This document shows, piece by piece, positions 32,401 to 35,519 of a stretch of 35,519 nucleotides of DNA. The translations under genes were made by a program, and so were the position numbers. The DNA comes from Dipetalonema caudispina (Eukaryota; Nematoda; Chromadorea; Rhabditida; Onchocercidae). Numbering within the stretch: position 1 is the stretch's first letter; each line of letters opens with the position of its first letter. Under the pieces are notes generated by a model. It searched no databases and had not been told where the DNA came from. It worked only from the letters and a program-made list of their open reading frames with translations. The stretch is taken from contig JABVXV010000484.1 in the NCBI GenBank assembly GCA_013365325.1, positions 1-35,519 on the forward strand. Reading direction: 5' to 3'.

Positions 32401-34857
32401 ACGAATTAATCAAAGAATAGTTGATGAAAATTTTGTTTAATATGCAAAAGTTATCAAAGTTTAACTTACTAAAAAATCCAATTGATTATAGTGATCAAAT
32501 TATGCATTTTTAGCAATGAGTGATTCAAAAATCGATGAACGATATTTGCTTGATCCACGAATTAAACAATATTTGTACTGTGAAATTTTCCCATTTTGCA
32601 TTGATTATTATTTTTATGGTCAACAATCATTAGCAGTAAAACGAATGGATTATTTAACATATGGTAATCCTGTACGTTATACCGTTTCCTTATATTTAAT
32701 AATTTAAAAATATATTAAATGAACAATAAATTTTAAGCAAATAAGTGGACAGACATCTTTTATTGCTCCTTTCTACATTTACGTTACTGATTTGACGTAC
32801 TTTCCTATGCAAATTTACACGACATTGATATTCTAACCAATATGTACCGTACTGTATGTAATTATTTGAAATATATCAATTCATTTTTGACACAATTTTA
32901 TTTGTTTATTTTAAATGTAAAGAAAAATGGTGCAATTTTTAAATTTTATTTTCTTTTTTTTTTTGTCTTTTGCAATAAAAAAGAAGAAATTCAAAATTCA
33001 TATTTTTAGTTTGTTGCACAAATGATCGAAAGACCTAAAAGATTAAAGCCTGGTCAATTCAATTCATTGGTAAGTTGAAATGATATCAAATTGATTACAT
33101 CATAGAACGATATAATTTATAAAATTAACATGAATGCATTTCAAGGAATTGATTACATTTCAATATTATTTAATTAAAACTGTTTAAATTTATTGTAATT
33201 CAATAAAATTATTAATAATATAGGAAATGAAAGCTTCACAAATAATAAAATTGTAGAATTTAAAGGAAAATAAAAAAAAATCTTTTTTATTTTTTTTTTA
33301 ATTAGAAGATTAATCTTAAATGAATGAATTTTGATAGGACATATTTGATATACAAATGTTATCCGAAAATTTATATCATAATTAGTAAAATCATACAAAA
33401 ATAGTAATTTAATAAAATAAAAAGATTACAAATATAAATACATGGAATGTAAATAAGATAGAGAAAAAGAAAATTAATGAGATAGTGTATATGATATAAA
33501 TGAAATTTTAAATCATACATTATGACAGAAAAATAAAGAAAAGGATAATTCATTAAAATAAAAAAAATGAAGGAATAATTAAGTCCAAAAAAAATGCATT
33601 ATTATTATAATTATTATATAAATCTGTTGAAGAATCAATCCTATGAACATTTCATAATCGAATGGGATGATAATTGGCCATATCCATATATAAATCGAAT
33701 TGTACGACCCGGATATGATTTGCAAAAGCCGAAATTAGATGAAAATGATAAGGTTAATTCTTGTTTCCTTCTCATGACTATTAATCAATTTCATTAACTA
33801 ATTAAAAATATTTGTCTTTTTAGAAATGGAAAAATTATAAATCAAAGAGTTATTTCTGTATGCATTTTTGTATTTTAGATATTTACTACACTTTTTTCTA
33901 ATATTCTATGACGTTTATTCAAAAATGATAATTGATAATTGAATAAAAAAAAAATAATTGATATTGAAAACTTCAAAAGATTGCAATCTCTTCAATAAGT
34001 GATTAGTATTAATTGTTAACAATGCTTTAACAATGATATGAGGCAAATATGGAAATTAGAAGGTGAAGGAATTAAAACAAACATTACTATTTGTTAGTAT
34101 TTATTTACGCTTAATTTGAATTTACTACGTCATTGAATTTTGTTTTTTCATATAGGAATAAAACAGAAGGAAATAGTAGGATCAAAATAAATTATACATT
34201 ACTCATTTATTTTAGGAAATTAAGCAATAAGAAAATTATAATCTGTAATAGTACTGTCTAATAGTATTAATTTACGCTTAATTTAAATTTACTACGTAAC
34301 TGAATATTGTCCTTCTACGTAGAAATAATTCTCTCAGCTGTTGCATCAGCATTTATTGTATATATCAAACATTAAATTATTTAAAAATTTAATATCATTT
34401 TCAGTTAGGAATATATGATGATCGACAAAAAATTCAACAACGTAGAGGGGTTAGTATTTTTACAATTTATTGTCATCGATATAAATGATTCCTTATTTGA
34501 TATTCAAAGATTCATTATAGGTGATAAATTTAATTTATTGTGAAACTTCAAATGTTTTTTTCTATCATCAACTAATTGAAAATTTTATTTTGATAGCGAA
34601 TTTGCTAAAAAGAGTGTTATTTTCTATTAGGTTCGAAATGTCGTACTTTTTCAAAAGTACATCTAATTTAAAGATTTCTAGTGGCTTACTGTAATTTTAC
34701 ACTTAAATTTGTAACGTAGCATTTTAAGCGATCTACACGCCGTGTACCAAATTTTCATTCATATCGTGAATGGATACGATCCATCAATGCACCTCTATTA
34801 ACATATCAATATCGTGTTGAGCGACTACCATTTGATAATGATGATTATGATGAATAA
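28223..34857 (+). CDS. PP1-like pseudophosphatase with novel C-terminal extension (paralogue 2)
   Basis: Twelve exons: 28223-28582, 28959-29142, 29650-29798, 30254-30326, 30487-30643, 31009-31214, 31724-31960, 32514-32671, 33010-33069, 33633-33752, 34405-34449 and 34720-34857. They join into 1887 bases, or 628 residues plus TAA, with intron phases identical to paralogue 1. An extra N-terminal region of about 75 residues is rich in Ser, Gln, Asn and Lys and looks disordered. The PPP domain (about 120-376) has GSLDGD for GDIHG (154-159), GDYLNTS for GDYVDRG, GHHE for GNHE (215-218) and RGCG for RAHQ (341-344); HSGLSP keeps its His. Loss of most metal ligands predicts no catalysis. The C-terminal extension (377-628) repeats the CLICKW, GKKPENVIISHT and YINRIVRPGYDL blocks and ends in an acidic tail. 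An upstream out-of-frame ATG lies at 28204. Exon 10 has a weak acceptor. Confidence 0.84.
28959..31214 (+). other. degenerate PPP catalytic domain of paralogue 2 (exons 2-6)
   Basis: Exon 3 aligns without gaps to exon 3 of paralogue 1, with 33 of 49 residues identical by hand count (LLLLL, LKLRFPRH, ETYEMCKA). The equivalents of PP1 Asp64, His66, Asn124 and His248 are missing; Asp92, His125 and His173 have counterparts (Asp183, His217, His261). Exon 4 is one codon longer than in paralogue 1, and its donor is C/GTATGT. Confidence 0.8.
29420..29450. repeat. long poly-A tract in intron 2
   Basis: About 30 consecutive A, one of the longest homopolymers in the window. It is a likely site of sequencing length error but is intronic. 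Confidence 0.9.
31724..34857 (+). other. conserved C-terminal extension of paralogue 2 (exons 7-12)
   Basis: Starts HVIQIQPSARAILVKLEMEK and contains CLICKW (428-433), a CxxCxW pattern shared with CVACGW at 361-366 of paralogue 1. It continues with PENVIISHTELSDF, LLDPRIKQYLYCEIFPFC, YPYINRIVRPGYDL and YQYRVERLPFDN plus an acidic end. No known domain was recognised. The order and phase of all exons match paralogue 1. Confidence 0.72.
34095..34310. repeat. two ~48-bp direct repeats in intron 10
   Basis: 34095-34142 and 34262-34310 share TAGTATT, ATTTACGCTTAATTT, AATTTACTACGT and TGAATxTTGT with few differences. A weaker third relative (TTACACTTAAATTTGTAACG) occurs near 34698, just before exon 12. 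Confidence 0.8.
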
Positions 34858-34975
34858 TTAATTAAACGATTCATAATTTAAATAATGCCAAAAAATTAAT
34901 AACCATTATGCTATAAGCAACAGTTTCATAGTATTCAATAGAACGAAAAAAATAATGAAATGGTGAAATTGATTG

Positions 34976-34981
34976 AATAAA
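34976..34981 (+). promoter_or_regulatory. poly-A signal AATAAA for paralogue 2
   Basis: AATAAA about 120 bases after the TAA, the nearest good candidate. Confidence 0.5.
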
Positions 34982-35499
34982 TTATAAATGTTATAAATAT
35001 CATTAAATCTTTGCTTTGTTTATTCGAAAAAATAATACATTAAAATTTAAAACTAATAGTATTTGAAATTAAAAAAGAAAAAAAAAACCTTTCTTTACCA
35101 TGTAATTTTTTGGGAATTATTTAAAATATTTGTAAAATTTAGAAGGAAATAATTTTTAACTATCTTTGATTAATTGTACATTTAACATTACTAATTATTT
35201 ATAGATATAAATACTTAATGATCATTGAAATTATCCATTATAAAGAAATATTTTTCCACTTCAAATAGCAAGCAGTACATCATGGAATAATAAGTGAAAA
35301 TTATAATCTCTCTGCAAATTCGGAGAGGAAAATAATAAATAGACTTCTGAAGGATTAAATAAGCAATCTATTATATTATGTGACAGGTGTGTAGTAATTA
35401 CTGCAGTTCAGGACCAATGAAATATTAATAAGAATTGATCCGCACAATCTGACAATTATTACATTGAAAGATTTGTTCCGTAAGGCTTATCATTATTAC

Positions 35500-35519
35500 T
35501 ATTATTATTATTATTATTA
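35500..35519. repeat. ATT repeat at right edge
   Basis: At least six ATT units run into the window end, and interrupted ATT/ACT units begin near 35490. Confidence 0.9.

Larger units (their letters stand above)
34858..35519. other. 3' flank of paralogue 2
   Basis: AT-rich, with no recognised gene. It contains the poly-A signal and ends in ATT repeats. Confidence 0.7.

Noticed and set aside
33594..33632. Upstream extension of paralogue 2 exon 10 from the ATG at 33594
   Set aside because: The upstream part is poly-Tyr/Asn from AT-rich intron; an acceptor before 33633 gives phase 0 and matches paralogue 1.

Overview
The window looks like nuclear DNA of a parasitic nematode, most likely a spirurid/filarial-type worm. 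It is extremely A+T-rich by eye. Coding sequence is cut into short exons joined by GT...AG introns with the nematode-style acceptor TTT(T)CAG, and introns run from about 100 bases to several kb. Microsatellites and long poly-A/poly-T runs are everywhere. The species cannot be fixed from the sequence. No rRNA, tRNA, transposase, reverse transcriptase or CRISPR array was recognised.

Layout. (1) Bases 1-8.1 kb, minus strand: the 5' part of a regulator of G-protein signalling (RGS) gene, whose 3' end lies off the left edge. Its start exon is at 8036-8088, followed by a 4.4-kb first intron full of simple and minisatellite repeats. A possible alternative upstream exon lies at 11072-11135. (2) 8.1-13.5 kb: a divergent intergenic region of repeats with no other recognisable gene. 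(3) 13.5-17.1 kb, plus strand: an orphan gene for a predicted single-pass (type II) membrane protein of about 332 residues in eight exons, plus one extra exon (14511-14646) that ends in a stop and may make a short isoform. (4) 19.8-27.0 kb and 28.2-34.9 kb, plus strand: two tandem paralogues, 12 exons each, with the same phase at all eleven introns. Both start with a divergent PP1-type serine/threonine phosphatase domain and end in a long extension that I do not recognise.

The tandem pair is the most interesting content. Both copies have lost the same catalytic and metal-binding residues of the PPP family: GDxHG became GSxDGD, GNHE became GH[Y/H]E, and RAHQ became RGCG. They should therefore be pseudophosphatases, and the loss probably came before the duplication. 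The shared C-terminal half carries a CxxCxW motif, a PENVIISHT block, a YINRI[IV]RPGYDL block and a YR[VI]ERLP acidic tail. It looks like an undescribed domain joined to a dead phosphatase.

Assembly caution: the first paralogue contains 100 Ns (23556-23655) flanked on both sides by the same 121 bases. Read literally this breaks the frame; collapsing the duplicate restores a clean 538-residue protein. Both ends of the window lie in (ATT)n, as expected if contig ends fall in microsatellites. All exon joins were made by eye from splice signals, phase and paralogue comparison; no transcript evidence was available.
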